Shown here: positions 7,670 to 18,376 of the stretch, in pieces
Position numbering within the stretch: the stretch's first letter is position 1
Layout of the letters: each line of letters begins with the position of its first letter
From: Paenarthrobacter ureafaciens
Lineage (GTDB): Bacteria; Actinomycetota; Actinomycetes; Actinomycetales; Micrococcaceae
Assembly (NCBI RefSeq): GCF_004028095.1
Contig: NZ_SBHM01000006.1
Location: 310,001 to 374,000, forward strand
DNA: 64,000 bases
Direction of reading: 5' to 3'
Notes under the pieces: model-generated
Told to the model about the DNA's origin: nothing
The model's input: only the letters and a program-made list of their open reading frames with translations
Databases searched by the model: none
Program-made: the position numbers and the translations under genes

Positions 7670-8085
7670 TTGTTCTTCTTTGCCACGAGCCGGGTGGCAC
7701 TCCAGTCCTTGGAAACTCCGGCCGAGGTTGTCAGGTGGAGCCCGGACGTGGGCGCTGCATCCTGGATATCGGCCGGGGAGACGTAATTGGGACGGCCGGA
7801 CTTGGGCGTCAGGACCCAAACCACTCCGCCCTCCTTCAAAGTGGTGAGCGAGTCCATCAGGGCATCCACCAGGTCACCGTCGCCGTCGCGCCACCAGAAA
7901 ATCACGGCATCGACGACGTCATGATCGTCTTCATCCAAGAGTTCTGATCCGGTGAAATCCTCGATATCGTCACGCAAGTCGAAGTCGACGTCGTCGTCAT
8001 AGCCGCGTTCCTGAATCAGATCCCCATCTTTGAAACCCAATCTTTCCGCCACATTTACCGATGTGGCGGCGTCGGCCTCGCTCAC
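7666..8085 (-). CDS. DUF3052 family protein
   Basis: 139 residues, strongly acidic, with an Asp-rich stretch (residues about 30-50, including DEDDHD) and a C-terminal VSPADIQDAAPT segment typical of DUF3052. The biochemical role is unknown. The start is GTG at 8085, with a near-perfect AAAGGAGG five nt upstream; longer in-frame extensions have no such site. The stop overlaps the peroxiredoxin start. It is divergent from aceE across about 410 bp. Confidence 0.9.
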   Translation of the reverse strand: MSEADAATSVNVAERLGFKDGDLIQERGYDDDVDFDLRDDIEDFTGSELLDEDDHDVVDAVIFWWRDGDGDLVDALMDSLTTLKEGGVVWVLTPKSGRPNYVSPADIQDAAPTSGLHLTTSAGVSKDWSATRLVAKKNK

Positions 8086-8495
8086 GTTTCCTCCTTTTGA
8101 AGTGACTTCCATTACTAAAGCCAACACCCTTTGGGCGCCCGCTTCAAGCCGTCGCAGCTGCGGGCGGCCACTTTCCACCTTACTCCGAGGGCTTTTGCCC
8201 GCGCGGAAACTCCGTGTATCCGGCCATGCCACACGTCCGGGTGTGACATACAACGCCTGTGAACGGGTGCGGCTACGCATACCAGCGCCGCGAAAGCTAG
8301 AGTGGCCATGAGCGCTTTGGCTGCAGGGCGACCGCCCCGAAGAAATCCACTATGGACAGCCATTCGCTCACAAGACCTGCCCGGCGCATCCGACCGGGCT
8401 GTTGAAACCGAGATGTCGCACACGACGCGTTCATGACGGGCAGTTACCCTGCCGGACCTGAGGCGCCGATGGATGCGCCTAAAGGAAGGTTGGAC
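8086..8495. promoter_or_regulatory. Intergenic region between DUF3052 and aceE
   Basis: 410 bp without a credible gene. It must hold divergent promoters for DUF3052 (minus) and aceE (plus). An inverted CACAC-N6-GTGTG at 8230-8245 and a TAGAGT hexamer at 8297-8302 are the only elements noted; neither is convincing alone. Confidence 0.3.
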
Positions 8496-11249
<2,754 letters not shown>

Positions 11250-11305
11250 CCTTTCGCCAAGGCCCAGGCCAGTCCCCCGGCTGGCCAAGCCCGGCAACAA
11301 TCCGC

Positions 11306-11339
11306 ACGGCGGCTTCCACCGGAAGGTGGGGGCCGCCGT
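11306..11339 (+). terminator. Terminator-like hairpin after aceE
   Basis: 15-bp stem (11306-11320 with 11325-11339, two G-U pairs) and a GGAA tetraloop, followed by CGGGCTTTAA. It lies 56 nt past the aceE stop. Confidence 0.75.
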
Positions 11340-11398
11340 CGGGCTTTAAGCACGCCGTTTGCAGCGCCACGCGGTGACGTGAGCCGCACCATGCGAAG

Positions 11399-11415
11399 TT
11401 GTAGCCTTCGCACAA
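11399..11415. promoter_or_regulatory. Putative operator upstream of the fasR-like gene
   Basis: TTGTAG-CCTTC-GCACAA, the same layout and left arm as the palindrome before fabD (12701-12717), with two mismatches in the right arm. It lies 37-53 nt upstream of the ATG. Autoregulation is inferred. Confidence 0.5.
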
Positions 11416-11451
11416 ATGGAGCTTGGTCTTGATGCACCGTATGCTCATTCC

Positions 11452-12696
11452 ATGGCCGAGCCCACCAAGACCACTACCAAGCGCAAAGCAGCCCCGCCGG
11501 CGGTGTCCCCGGAGAAGGCCGAGACCTTGCGCCAGCTCCGCGCAAACGTGGGACAACTGTCCACCAGCACCATGCGACAGCTGGAGAAATCACTGCCCTG
11601 GTACAGCCGGTTGAGCTCGGACGAACGCTCCGCGCTGGGACTTGTTGCGCAAAACGGCATCGCGGCTTTTGTGACCTGGTATGAGCGGCCGAGTTCCCCG
11701 TCCTGGATCCTGACCGACGTCTTCGGCAACGCGCCTACCGAACTGACTCGCTCCATCAGCCTGCAGAAAGCGCTGCAGCTGATCCGGATAGTGGTGGAGG
11801 TAGTGGAGGACCAGGTTCCGGTCATCGCACCGGAGTCCGACCAGCCTTCCCTGCGCGAAGCAGTGCTGAGGTACTCCCGCGAGGTGGCTTTCGCTGCAGC
11901 CGACGTGTATGCCCGCGCGGCCGAATCCCGCGGTTCGTGGGATACCCGGCTGGAAGCGCTGATCGTGGACGCCATCCTCCGCGGCGAGAACACGGACGCC
12001 CTGCGCTCCAGAATCGCGGCGCTGGGCTGGAAAGCCCAGGAGAGGTTCACGGTGATGGTGGGCAATTCCCCTTCAGAACCGAGCGCCAGCTATGTCAGCG
12101 AACTCCGCCGCACGGCCGGACGTTTCGCGGAGGACGCCCTGGTGGGAATCCAGGGCGACCGTTTGATCCTCATTCTCGGCGGAGTCCAGGACCGGGACAC
12201 CGCCTATGTAAAACTGAGCGAACTCTTTGCCCCCGGCGCGGTGGTGTACGGCCCCGAGGCCAGCTCCCTGCTCGAGGCCAGCAGTTCCGCCCAGGCCGCC
12301 TTCGCGGGACTGACCGCGGCCCGTGCATGGCCGTCCGCTCCCCGGCCGGTAGCCGCCGACGACCTGCTGCCTGAACGTGTTGTCTCCGGAGATGACGCAG
12401 CGCGAAGGTCCTTGATCAAGAACATCTACCGCCCCCTGCTGGCCGCCTCGAACGGGCTGGTTGAAACCCTGGGCACCTACCTTGAGCTGGGACATTCGCT
12501 GGAAGCCACGGCGCGCGAATTGTTCGTCCATGCCAACACGGTGCGCTACCGTTTGAAGCGTGTTTGCGACGTGACGGGCTGGGATCCCCTGCTGCCGAGG
12601 GAAGCCTTCGTGCTCCAAACCGCCTTGGTGGTGGGGCGCCTTTCAGCCCAACCGAAGGCCGCTGCCGACCGTCACGCATCGCGTTCACAGAACTGA
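11452..12696 (+). CDS. PucR/CdaR-type HTH regulator, FasR-like activator of fatty-acid synthesis
   Basis: 414 residues. The C-terminus carries the PucR-type helix-turn-helix (LGHSLEATARELFVHANTVRYRLKR), and the central part a GGDEF-like region typical of this class. The gene sits directly before fabD, as fasR does in Streptomyces coelicolor, where the protein activates the fabD-fabH-acpP-fabF operon; orthology is inferred from position and domain. ATG at 11452 lacks an SD, but TATGCT lies 7 nt upstream, so a leaderless transcript is possible. The same inverted repeat is found before this gene and before fabD. Confidence 0.85.
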   Translation: MAEPTKTTTKRKAAPPAVSPEKAETLRQLRANVGQLSTSTMRQLEKSLPWYSRLSSDERSALGLVAQNGIAAFVTWYERPSSPSWILTDVFGNAPTELTRSISLQKALQLIRIVVEVVEDQVPVIAPESDQPSLREAVLRYSREVAFAAADVYARAAESRGSWDTRLEALIVDAILRGENTDALRSRIAALGWKAQERFTVMVGNSPSEPSASYVSELRRTAGRFAEDALVGIQGDRLILILGGVQDRDTAYVKLSELFAPGAVVYGPEASSLLEASSSAQAAFAGLTAARAWPSAPRPVAADDLLPERVVSGDDAARRSLIKNIYRPLLAASNGLVETLGTYLELGHSLEATARELFVHANTVRYRLKRVCDVTGWDPLLPREAFVLQTALVVGRLSAQPKAAADRHASRSQN

Positions 12697-12700
12697 ACCG

Positions 12701-12717
12701 TTGTAGACTTCCTACAA
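12701..12717. promoter_or_regulatory. Putative FasR-like operator upstream of fabD
   Basis: TTGTAGACTTCCTACAA: perfect 6-bp arms around 5 nt, starting 5 nt after the regulator stop and ending 67 nt before the fabD start. A near copy precedes the regulator gene itself. Confidence 0.6.
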
Positions 12718-12784
12718 ACTGACCCAGTGAGCTTGGTGTACCGAAACACCAGTGGATCACGTGGCAATTTGGAAAGCTGGATAC

Positions 12785-13714
12785 GTGCTTGCAATCGTCT
12801 GCCCTGGACAGGGCTCCCAGACCCCAGGTTTTCTGGCCCCTTGGCTGGAACTCCCCTCCGTCGAAGGCCAATTGGCCAAGCTGAGCGAGATCGCAGGCAT
12901 CGACCTCAAGGCCCACGGCACCACCTCTGACGAAGAAACCATCAAGGACACTGCCGTGGCACAGCCGCTGATTGTGGCCGCGGGCCTCGTCGCCGCCAAA
13001 TCCTTGTTCGACGTTGAACTCAATACCCTTCCCGTTATTCTTGCGGGGCACTCGGTAGGTGAAATCACCGCTTCCGCACTTGCGGGCGTCCTTACGGACG
13101 AGGAAGCCATGACGTTCGTGCGCGAACGCGCCAACAGCATGGCAGCCGCTGCGGCCGTCACTCCCACGGGCATGAGTGCCGTGTTGGGCGGGGACCCGGC
13201 TGACGTCCTCGCAGCCATCGAGGCTTCCGGCGCTACTCCGGCCAACGTCAACGGCGCAGGCCAGACCGTCGCTGCCGGCACCTTCGAGCAGTTGAAGGCC
13301 CTTGCGGACAACCCGCCTGCCAAGGCCCGCGTCATCCCGCTCAAGGTCGCCGGCGCTTTCCATACCTCCCACATGGCACCGGCAGTGGACGCACTTGAGG
13401 CACTCAAGCCCTCGCTTTCGCCCCAGGACCCTACGGTTCCCCTGCTATCCAACTACGACGGCAAGGAAGTGAAGGCGGGTTCCGCCGTCGTCGACAGCCT
13501 GATCGCCCAGGTCTCCCGGCCGGTCCGTTGGGACCTCTGCATGGAGAACCTGGTTGAGCGCGGTGTTACCGGCGTCATCGAACTGGCCCCCGCGGGAACC
13601 CTCGCCGGTCTCGCAAAGCGCGGCATGCCGGGCGTCAAGACCGTGGCAGTCAAGACGCCCGAGGACCTGTCTGCCGCCCTTGCCCTGTTTGCCGAACTGG
13701 AGGGAGAAGCATGA
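12785..13714 (+). CDS. fabD: Malonyl-CoA:ACP transacylase
   Basis: 309 residues from GTG at 12785, with GGAAAG about 8 nt upstream; the upstream ATG at 12752 would add a non-conserved tail. The protein starts with the family-typical VCPGQGSQTPG. The catalytic Ser is in GHSVGE and the catalytic His in GAFHTSHM. It loads malonate from malonyl-CoA onto ACP for type II fatty-acid synthesis. First enzyme of the fabD-fabH-acpP-fabF cluster; its stop overlaps the fabH start (ATGA). Confidence 0.97.
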   Translation: MLAIVCPGQGSQTPGFLAPWLELPSVEGQLAKLSEIAGIDLKAHGTTSDEETIKDTAVAQPLIVAAGLVAAKSLFDVELNTLPVILAGHSVGEITASALAGVLTDEEAMTFVRERANSMAAAAAVTPTGMSAVLGGDPADVLAAIEASGATPANVNGAGQTVAAGTFEQLKALADNPPAKARVIPLKVAGAFHTSHMAPAVDALEALKPSLSPQDPTVPLLSNYDGKEVKAGSAVVDSLIAQVSRPVRWDLCMENLVERGVTGVIELAPAGTLAGLAKRGMPGVKTVAVKTPEDLSAALALFAELEGEA

Positions 13715-14772
13715 GCACGCCCGTATTGAAGAAGGCTCCGGTTCACGAAAACAGCCGTATCCTCGGGATCGGCGCCTACCGGCCCGACGTCATCGTCACC
13801 AATGACGACGTCTGCCAGTGGATTGATTCTTCGGACGAATGGATCCGCCAGCGCACCGGCATCATCACCCGCCATCGCGCCGCTGCCGATGTCAGCGTGA
13901 TCGACATGGCCGAGGGCGCCGCCCGCGACGCCCTCCAGCAGGCGGGCATTGAGGCATCCCAGTTGGGCGCCGTCATTGTCTCCACGGTCACCCACCCGTA
14001 CGCAACGCCGTCGGCGGCTGCTGCACTCACCGACCGTTTAGGCGCGACGCCGGCACCTGCCTTTGACATCTCCGCCGCCTGTGCGGGTTACTGCTACGGG
14101 GTTGCCCAGGCGGATGCGCTGGTGCGGTCCGGAGCCGCCGACTACGTCCTGGTGGTTGGTGCCGAGAAACTTTCGGACGTCATCGACAACCATGAACGCA
14201 CCATCTCGTTCCTCCTCGGCGACGGCGCCGGCGCCGTCGTGGTGGGACCTTCGGACACTCCGGGCATTGGCCCGTCTGTCTGGGGATCGGACGGCAGCAA
14301 GTGGAACGCCATCGGCATGACCCACTCGCTGGACGAAGTCAGGAAGCTGGGCGAATCAGCCCGCCACTCGGACGAGACAGACGATCCCGCCATCCTCTCC
14401 GCCACCCAGGACGTGTGGCCCACCCTGCGCCAGGACGGCCAGACCGTCTTCCGCTGGGCAGTCTGGGAAATGGCGAAGGTAGCCCAGCAGGCGCTGGATG
14501 CCGCTGGCATCGAAGCAAGCGACCTGGCTGCTTTTGTCCCCCACCAAGCGAACATGCGCATCATCGACGAGATGGTCAAGAAGCTGAAGCTGCCCGAGTC
14601 GGTGGTCGTTGCACGTGACATCGCCCAAGCAGGCAACACGTCCGCGGCTTCCATCCCCTTGGCCACCCACCGGCTCCTTCAGGAGAACCCGGGCCTGAGC
14701 GGAGGCCTGGCGTTGCAGATCGGTTTCGGCGCCGGCTTGGTCTTCGGCGCCCAAGTGATCGTGCTGCCGTAA
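13711..14772 (+). CDS. fabH: Beta-ketoacyl-ACP synthase III
   Basis: 353 residues. Thiolase-fold initiator enzyme with the Cys-His-Asn triad visible: Cys in AACAGY, His in PHQAN and Asn in AGNTSA. It condenses a short acyl-CoA starter with malonyl-ACP; in this group branched starters are usual, giving iso and anteiso fatty acids (family knowledge). ATG overlaps the fabD TGA, so translation is coupled. About 107 nt separate it from acpP. Confidence 0.97.
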   Translation: MSTPVLKKAPVHENSRILGIGAYRPDVIVTNDDVCQWIDSSDEWIRQRTGIITRHRAAADVSVIDMAEGAARDALQQAGIEASQLGAVIVSTVTHPYATPSAAAALTDRLGATPAPAFDISAACAGYCYGVAQADALVRSGAADYVLVVGAEKLSDVIDNHERTISFLLGDGAGAVVVGPSDTPGIGPSVWGSDGSKWNAIGMTHSLDEVRKLGESARHSDETDDPAILSATQDVWPTLRQDGQTVFRWAVWEMAKVAQQALDAAGIEASDLAAFVPHQANMRIIDEMVKKLKLPESVVVARDIAQAGNTSAASIPLATHRLLQENPGLSGGLALQIGFGAGLVFGAQVIVLP

Positions 14773-14879
14773 CCGGAGCCGTGTCTCCAGCCAACTGAAT
14801 ACGCAGTCAAAACCCAAACCGTAATCGCGGTTTGCCCCCTTTCCGGCAGCAGCCGGCACAACAAGAAAAGGAGCCAATC

Positions 14880-15125
14880 ATGGCTAGCAACGAAGAAATC
14901 CTGGCCGGCCTGGCTGAAATCGTCAACGAAGAGACCGGCCTTGCCACCGAAGCCGTGGAACTGGACAAGTCCTTCACCGAGGACCTGGACATCGACTCCA
15001 TCTCCATGATGACCATCGTGGTCAACGCCGAAGAGAAGTTCGGCGTCCGCATCCCGGATGAAGAGGTCAAGAACCTCAAGACCGTGGGCGACGCCGTCAG
15101 CTTCATCGCAAACGCACAGGCCTAG
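14880..15125 (+). CDS. acpP: Acyl carrier protein
   Basis: 81 residues, acidic, with the phosphopantetheine attachment Ser in DIDSIS (the more common form is DSL). It carries acyl intermediates between the Fab enzymes. ATG at 14880 has AAGGAG at 6-nt spacing, an excellent SD in keeping with high expression. A 12-bp stem-loop follows the gene and may set acpP transcript level apart from fabF. Confidence 0.97.
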   Translation: MASNEEILAGLAEIVNEETGLATEAVELDKSFTEDLDIDSISMMTIVVNAEEKFGVRIPDEEVKNLKTVGDAVSFIANAQA

Positions 15126-15136
15126 TCCTGGCACCA

Positions 15137-15178
15137 GCTGTGCCGGGCCGGGGTTGCTGATCCTGCGCCCGGCACAGC
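15137..15178 (+). terminator. Stem-loop between acpP and fabF (possible attenuator or 3' stabiliser)
   Basis: Perfect 12-bp arms GCTGTGCCGGGC (15137-15148) and GCCCGGCACAGC (15167-15178) with an 18-nt loop. A T7 run follows only 17 nt later, so full termination is doubtful; partial termination or RNA stabilisation is more likely. Confidence 0.55.
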
Positions 15179-15258
15179 CGCATTACCGCCCAAAGTTTTT
15201 TTCTGCCGCCCCTGCATGAACTGCAGGCGGGACGGCACATCCGACAGAGAGTGATCGC

Positions 15259-16494
15259 ATGGCACGCAAAGTAGTCATAACCGGTCTGGGGGCCACCACT
15301 CCCATCGGCGGCGATGTTCCCACAATGTGGCAGAACGCGCTGAAAGGGGTCTCAGGAGCCCACACCCTCGAAGACGAGTGGGTTTCCAAGTACGACCTCC
15401 CCGTGCACTTTGCTGCCAGGTGCTCGACACCCGCACTGGACGTCCTGACGCGCGTTGAAGCCAAGCGCATGGACCCCTCAACCCAGTTCGGCGTCATCGC
15501 CGCGCGCGAGGCCTGGGCAGACGCAGGAATCGAAGGAATTGACCACGACCGCCTTGCAGTGGCCTTCGCCACCGGCATCGGCGGCGTCTGGACGCTTCTG
15601 GACGCCTGGGACACCCTCAAGGAAAAGGGACCCCGCAGGGTCCTGCCCATGACCGTTCCCATGCTGATGCCGAACGGCGTTGCCGCCGCAGTGAGCCTCG
15701 ACCTGGGGGCCCGCGCCGGAGCCCACACGCCCGTCTCGGCCTGCGCCTCCGGCACGGAAGCACTCCACCTTGGCTTGGAGCTGATCCGTTCGGGCAAGGC
15801 CGATGTGGTCATGTGCGGCGGTGCCGAAGCGGCTATCCACCCGATGCCGTTGGCTGCCTTCTCCTCCATGCAGGCCCTTTCCCGTCGTAACGATGAGCCG
15901 GAGCGCGCCTCCAGGCCCTACGACATCGACCGCGACGGCTTTGTGATGGGTGAAGGCGCCGGAGCATTGGTGCTTGAAGCCGAAGAGCACGCGATCGCCC
16001 GTGGCGCACGCATCTACGCCGAGTTGGCCGGAACGTCGGTCACGGCAGACGCCTACCACATCACGGCTCCGGACCCTGAGGGCCTCGGTGCTACCCGTGC
16101 GCTGAAAGCAGCCATGTTCGACGGCCGCATCCAGGCCGAGGACGTGGTTCACGTCAACGCCCACGCCACATCCACTCCTGTGGGCGACAAGCCGGAGTAC
16201 ACGGCGCTCCGCGCTGCCCTGGGTACCCACGTGGACAACGTCGCAGTATCGGCCACGAAGTCCCAGATGGGCCACCTCCTGGGTGCATCCGGCGCCGTCG
16301 AAGCTGTCCTCACGGTCCTGGCTGTCTACGAACGCAAGGCACCGGTAACCATCAACCTTGAGAACCAGGATCCGGAAATCCCCCTTGACGTCGTGACGTC
16401 GGTGCGGGACCTCCCTGCCGGGGACATCGTGGCCTTGAGCAACTCCTTCGGATTCGGCGGACACAACGCAGTCATCGCGGTCCGTAACGTCTAA
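15259..16494 (+). CDS. fabF: Beta-ketoacyl-ACP synthase II
   Basis: 411 residues, the normal length. The Cys-His-His elongating-synthase triad is visible: Cys in SACASG, His in VNAHATSTP and His in KSQMGHLLGASG; the C-terminus has the SNSFGFGGHNA motif. It extends acyl-ACP with malonyl-ACP. GAGAG lies 7 nt before ATG at 15259. Last gene of the fab cluster, ending at a 19-bp hairpin. Confidence 0.97.
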   Translation: MARKVVITGLGATTPIGGDVPTMWQNALKGVSGAHTLEDEWVSKYDLPVHFAARCSTPALDVLTRVEAKRMDPSTQFGVIAAREAWADAGIEGIDHDRLAVAFATGIGGVWTLLDAWDTLKEKGPRRVLPMTVPMLMPNGVAAAVSLDLGARAGAHTPVSACASGTEALHLGLELIRSGKADVVMCGGAEAAIHPMPLAAFSSMQALSRRNDEPERASRPYDIDRDGFVMGEGAGALVLEAEEHAIARGARIYAELAGTSVTADAYHITAPDPEGLGATRALKAAMFDGRIQAEDVVHVNAHATSTPVGDKPEYTALRAALGTHVDNVAVSATKSQMGHLLGASGAVEAVLTVLAVYERKAPVTINLENQDPEIPLDVVTSVRDLPAGDIVALSNSFGFGGHNAVIAVRNV

Positions 16495-16520
16495 AGCGGG
16501 TCCTTGAACAGGACGCGCAG

Positions 16521-16564
16521 AACCAGCAGGGCCCCCACCGCATATGGTGGGGGCCCTGCTGGTT
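16521..16564. terminator. 19-bp perfect hairpin between fabF and DUF3145
   Basis: Arms 16521-16539 and 16546-16564 are perfectly complementary around a GCATAT loop. It sits between convergent genes and probably terminates both; no long U-tract is present. Confidence 0.8.
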
Positions 16565-16593
16565 GCTATGGGAACGTTGGAGGCTTGAGGTAG

Positions 16594-17097
16594 TCAGCCC
16601 ACCTGGTGCAGCCAGCGAACAGGTGCGCCTTCGCCGGCATGGCGGAACGGTTCGAGCTCTTCGTCCCACGCTTCGCCGAGGGCAAGGGAAAGCTCATGAT
16701 AGACCGCCGAAGGATCGCCGGCACCGGACTCGTAGGCGTAACGAATGCGGTCTTCGCTGACCATGACGTTGCCGTGGACATCGGTGACGGCGTGGAAGAT
16801 TCCGAGTTCGGGCGTGTGGGACCATCGGGCACCGTCCACCCCGGGACTCGGCTCCTCGGTCACTTCGTACCGCAGGTGTGCCCAGCCCCTGAGCGCAGAG
16901 GCCAGTTGGGCACCCGTGCCCGGCTGGCCAACCCACGACAATTCGGCCCGGAACATTCCGGGCGCAGCTGGTTGCGGGGTCCACTCAAGATCGGTTCGCT
17001 TATCCACGACCGATCCAATGGCCCATTCCACGTGCGGGCACAAGGCAGTCGGAGCCGAGTGCACGAACAGGACACCGCGGGTTGTTGCAATAGACAT
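16594..17097 (-). CDS. DUF3145 family protein
   Basis: 167 residues from ATG at 17097, chosen because GGAGG lies five nt upstream. The N-terminus TRGVLFVHSAPTALCPHVEWA and the ending GEAWDEELEPFRHAGEGAPVRWLHQVG are distinctive of DUF3145, an actinobacterial family often found beside the fab cluster. The molecular role is unknown; the position suggests a link with lipid synthesis. Convergent with fabF. The upstream region holds repeated TGCCACAAT elements. Confidence 0.9.
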   Translation of the reverse strand: MSIATTRGVLFVHSAPTALCPHVEWAIGSVVDKRTDLEWTPQPAAPGMFRAELSWVGQPGTGAQLASALRGWAHLRYEVTEEPSPGVDGARWSHTPELGIFHAVTDVHGNVMVSEDRIRYAYESGAGDPSAVYHELSLALGEAWDEELEPFRHAGEGAPVRWLHQVG

Positions 17098-17241
17098 TCC
17101 ATCCTCCATAGCTGTAGGTACGTCTTCCCCAACGACCTCTGCATGGACGACATCACTGACTTATGCCGTGAACCCTGCGGGATATTCAGTTATTTGAAGA
17201 CGATCCAAACCCGATGGTCGCCGCTATTAAGAACCAGTCTT

Positions 17242-17291
17242 CCACAATGGAATCGCTTTGCTCGATTGTGGCACACGAGTTCATTGTGGCA
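17242..17291. promoter_or_regulatory. Repeated CCACAAT/ATTGTGG elements upstream of DUF3145
   Basis: ATTGTGGCA occurs at 17265-17273 and 17283-17291 (18-bp period), with the inverted core CCACAAT at 17242-17248, in an AT-richer 290-bp intergenic region. It is a candidate binding array for the DUF3145 promoter; the regulator is unknown. Confidence 0.4.
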
Positions 17292-17296
17292 AACAA

Positions 17297-17325
17297 GGAA
17301 CCCTCAACTTGAAATTGAAGGTTCC
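17297..17325 (-). terminator. Terminator of the comM-dprA-xerC run
   Basis: Inverted repeat 17297-17307 with 17315-17325 (one mismatch). On the minus strand it lies about 63 nt beyond the xerC stop and is followed by TTGTTTG. Confidence 0.65.
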
Positions 17326-17387
17326 GCAGTGGTGCTTACATTTTGCCGTACACGTCACTTTTCCGCCAGTGCAACATTTGCCGGGCG

Positions 17388-18314
17388 CTAGGCTCTCGGG
17401 TGCGCTTGCCGGTAACTGTTGCGCAATCTTTCCACGGAGACATGTGTGTAGATCTGGGTAGTGGCAAGGCTGCTGTGACCGAGGATCTCCTGCACTGCCC
17501 TGAGATCGGCGCCGCCGTCCAGCAAATGGGTGGCCGCGCTGTGGCGCAGGGCGTGCGGACCGGTAGCGGCGGTGTCGCCGAGGGCTTCGAGAAGATTGCC
17601 CACGACGCTCCTGACTTGCCGCGGGTCCACGCGCTTGCCGCGCTGCCCCAGGAAAAGCGCGGGACCGCTCAGGGGGACAACCAGGTCCGGGCGTCCGCGT
17701 CGCAACCAGTCGTCCAGGGCAACGGCAGCGGGGACCCCGAAAGGAACCGTGCGCTCCTTATTGCCTTTGCCCAGCACCCGCAAGGTCCGCCGGTCAGGGT
17801 CTACATCGTCGACGTCCAAGCCGGTCAGCTCACCCACACGGATGCCAGTGGCGTAAAGCAACTCCACCATGGCACGGTTCCTCAGCGATAGCGGGTCCCC
17901 CTCCGCGGCGGCGGCATCGAGTTCATCGACCACCCTGCTGATTTGCCGCTGATGAAGGACCCCGGGCAATGACTTGCTGCGTTTTGGAGCCTGCAGGCGC
18001 AGGGCGGGATCACTCTGGATCAGTTCTTCGCGAAGAGCCCACTTCGTGAAGGACCTGGCAGTCGCGGCCCGGCGGGCCAAGGTGGACCGCGCCATGCCCG
18101 ATTCGCTTTGCGCACCCAACCAACGGCGGAGCGTTCCAAGGTCCACCGAGCGAAGATCAGTGGTCCCCTCCTGTGCCGCGAAGCCAAGAAGGCTCTCAAC
18201 ATCCGACATGTAAGCCCGTACCGTGTGGGCCGACCTGGCCCGCTCCGCTTCCAGATAACGCCTGAAGCCCTCGGCCGCTCTTCCAAACTCCGGGGGCAGT
18301 GATTGTCCATCCAC
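17388..18314 (-). CDS. xerC: Tyrosine recombinase XerC-like
   Basis: 308 residues, the normal XerC/D length. An N-terminal SAM-like core-binding domain (about 10-100) precedes the catalytic domain with Arg in ATGIRVGEL, Lys in GKGNKERTVPF, HALRH, His in LGHSSLATTQ and the nucleophile Tyr in QIYTHV. It would resolve chromosome dimers at dif with its partner. The position after dprA at the end of a housekeeping run favours xerC over a phage integrase. The start is GTG at 18314, 62 nt after the dprA stop. Confidence 0.93.
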   Translation of the reverse strand: MDGQSLPPEFGRAAEGFRRYLEAERARSAHTVRAYMSDVESLLGFAAQEGTTDLRSVDLGTLRRWLGAQSESGMARSTLARRAATARSFTKWALREELIQSDPALRLQAPKRSKSLPGVLHQRQISRVVDELDAAAAEGDPLSLRNRAMVELLYATGIRVGELTGLDVDDVDPDRRTLRVLGKGNKERTVPFGVPAAVALDDWLRRGRPDLVVPLSGPALFLGQRGKRVDPRQVRSVVGNLLEALGDTAATGPHALRHSAATHLLDGGADLRAVQEILGHSSLATTQIYTHVSVERLRNSYRQAHPRA

Positions 18315-18376
18315 CTTTCCACTTTGCCACTGTCCGGTGCGGGATCGCTGCAGGACGTGGCACTAGCCTCTGACCA

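Noticed and set aside
8230..8245. CACAC-N6-GTGTG as an aceE/DUF3052 operator
   Set aside because: Short arms, no second copy in the window and no known match; chance occurrence in GC-rich DNA is likely.
17388..18314. Phage or island integrase
   Set aside because: Length, motifs and position behind dprA fit housekeeping XerC; no att-like repeats or cargo genes adjoin it.
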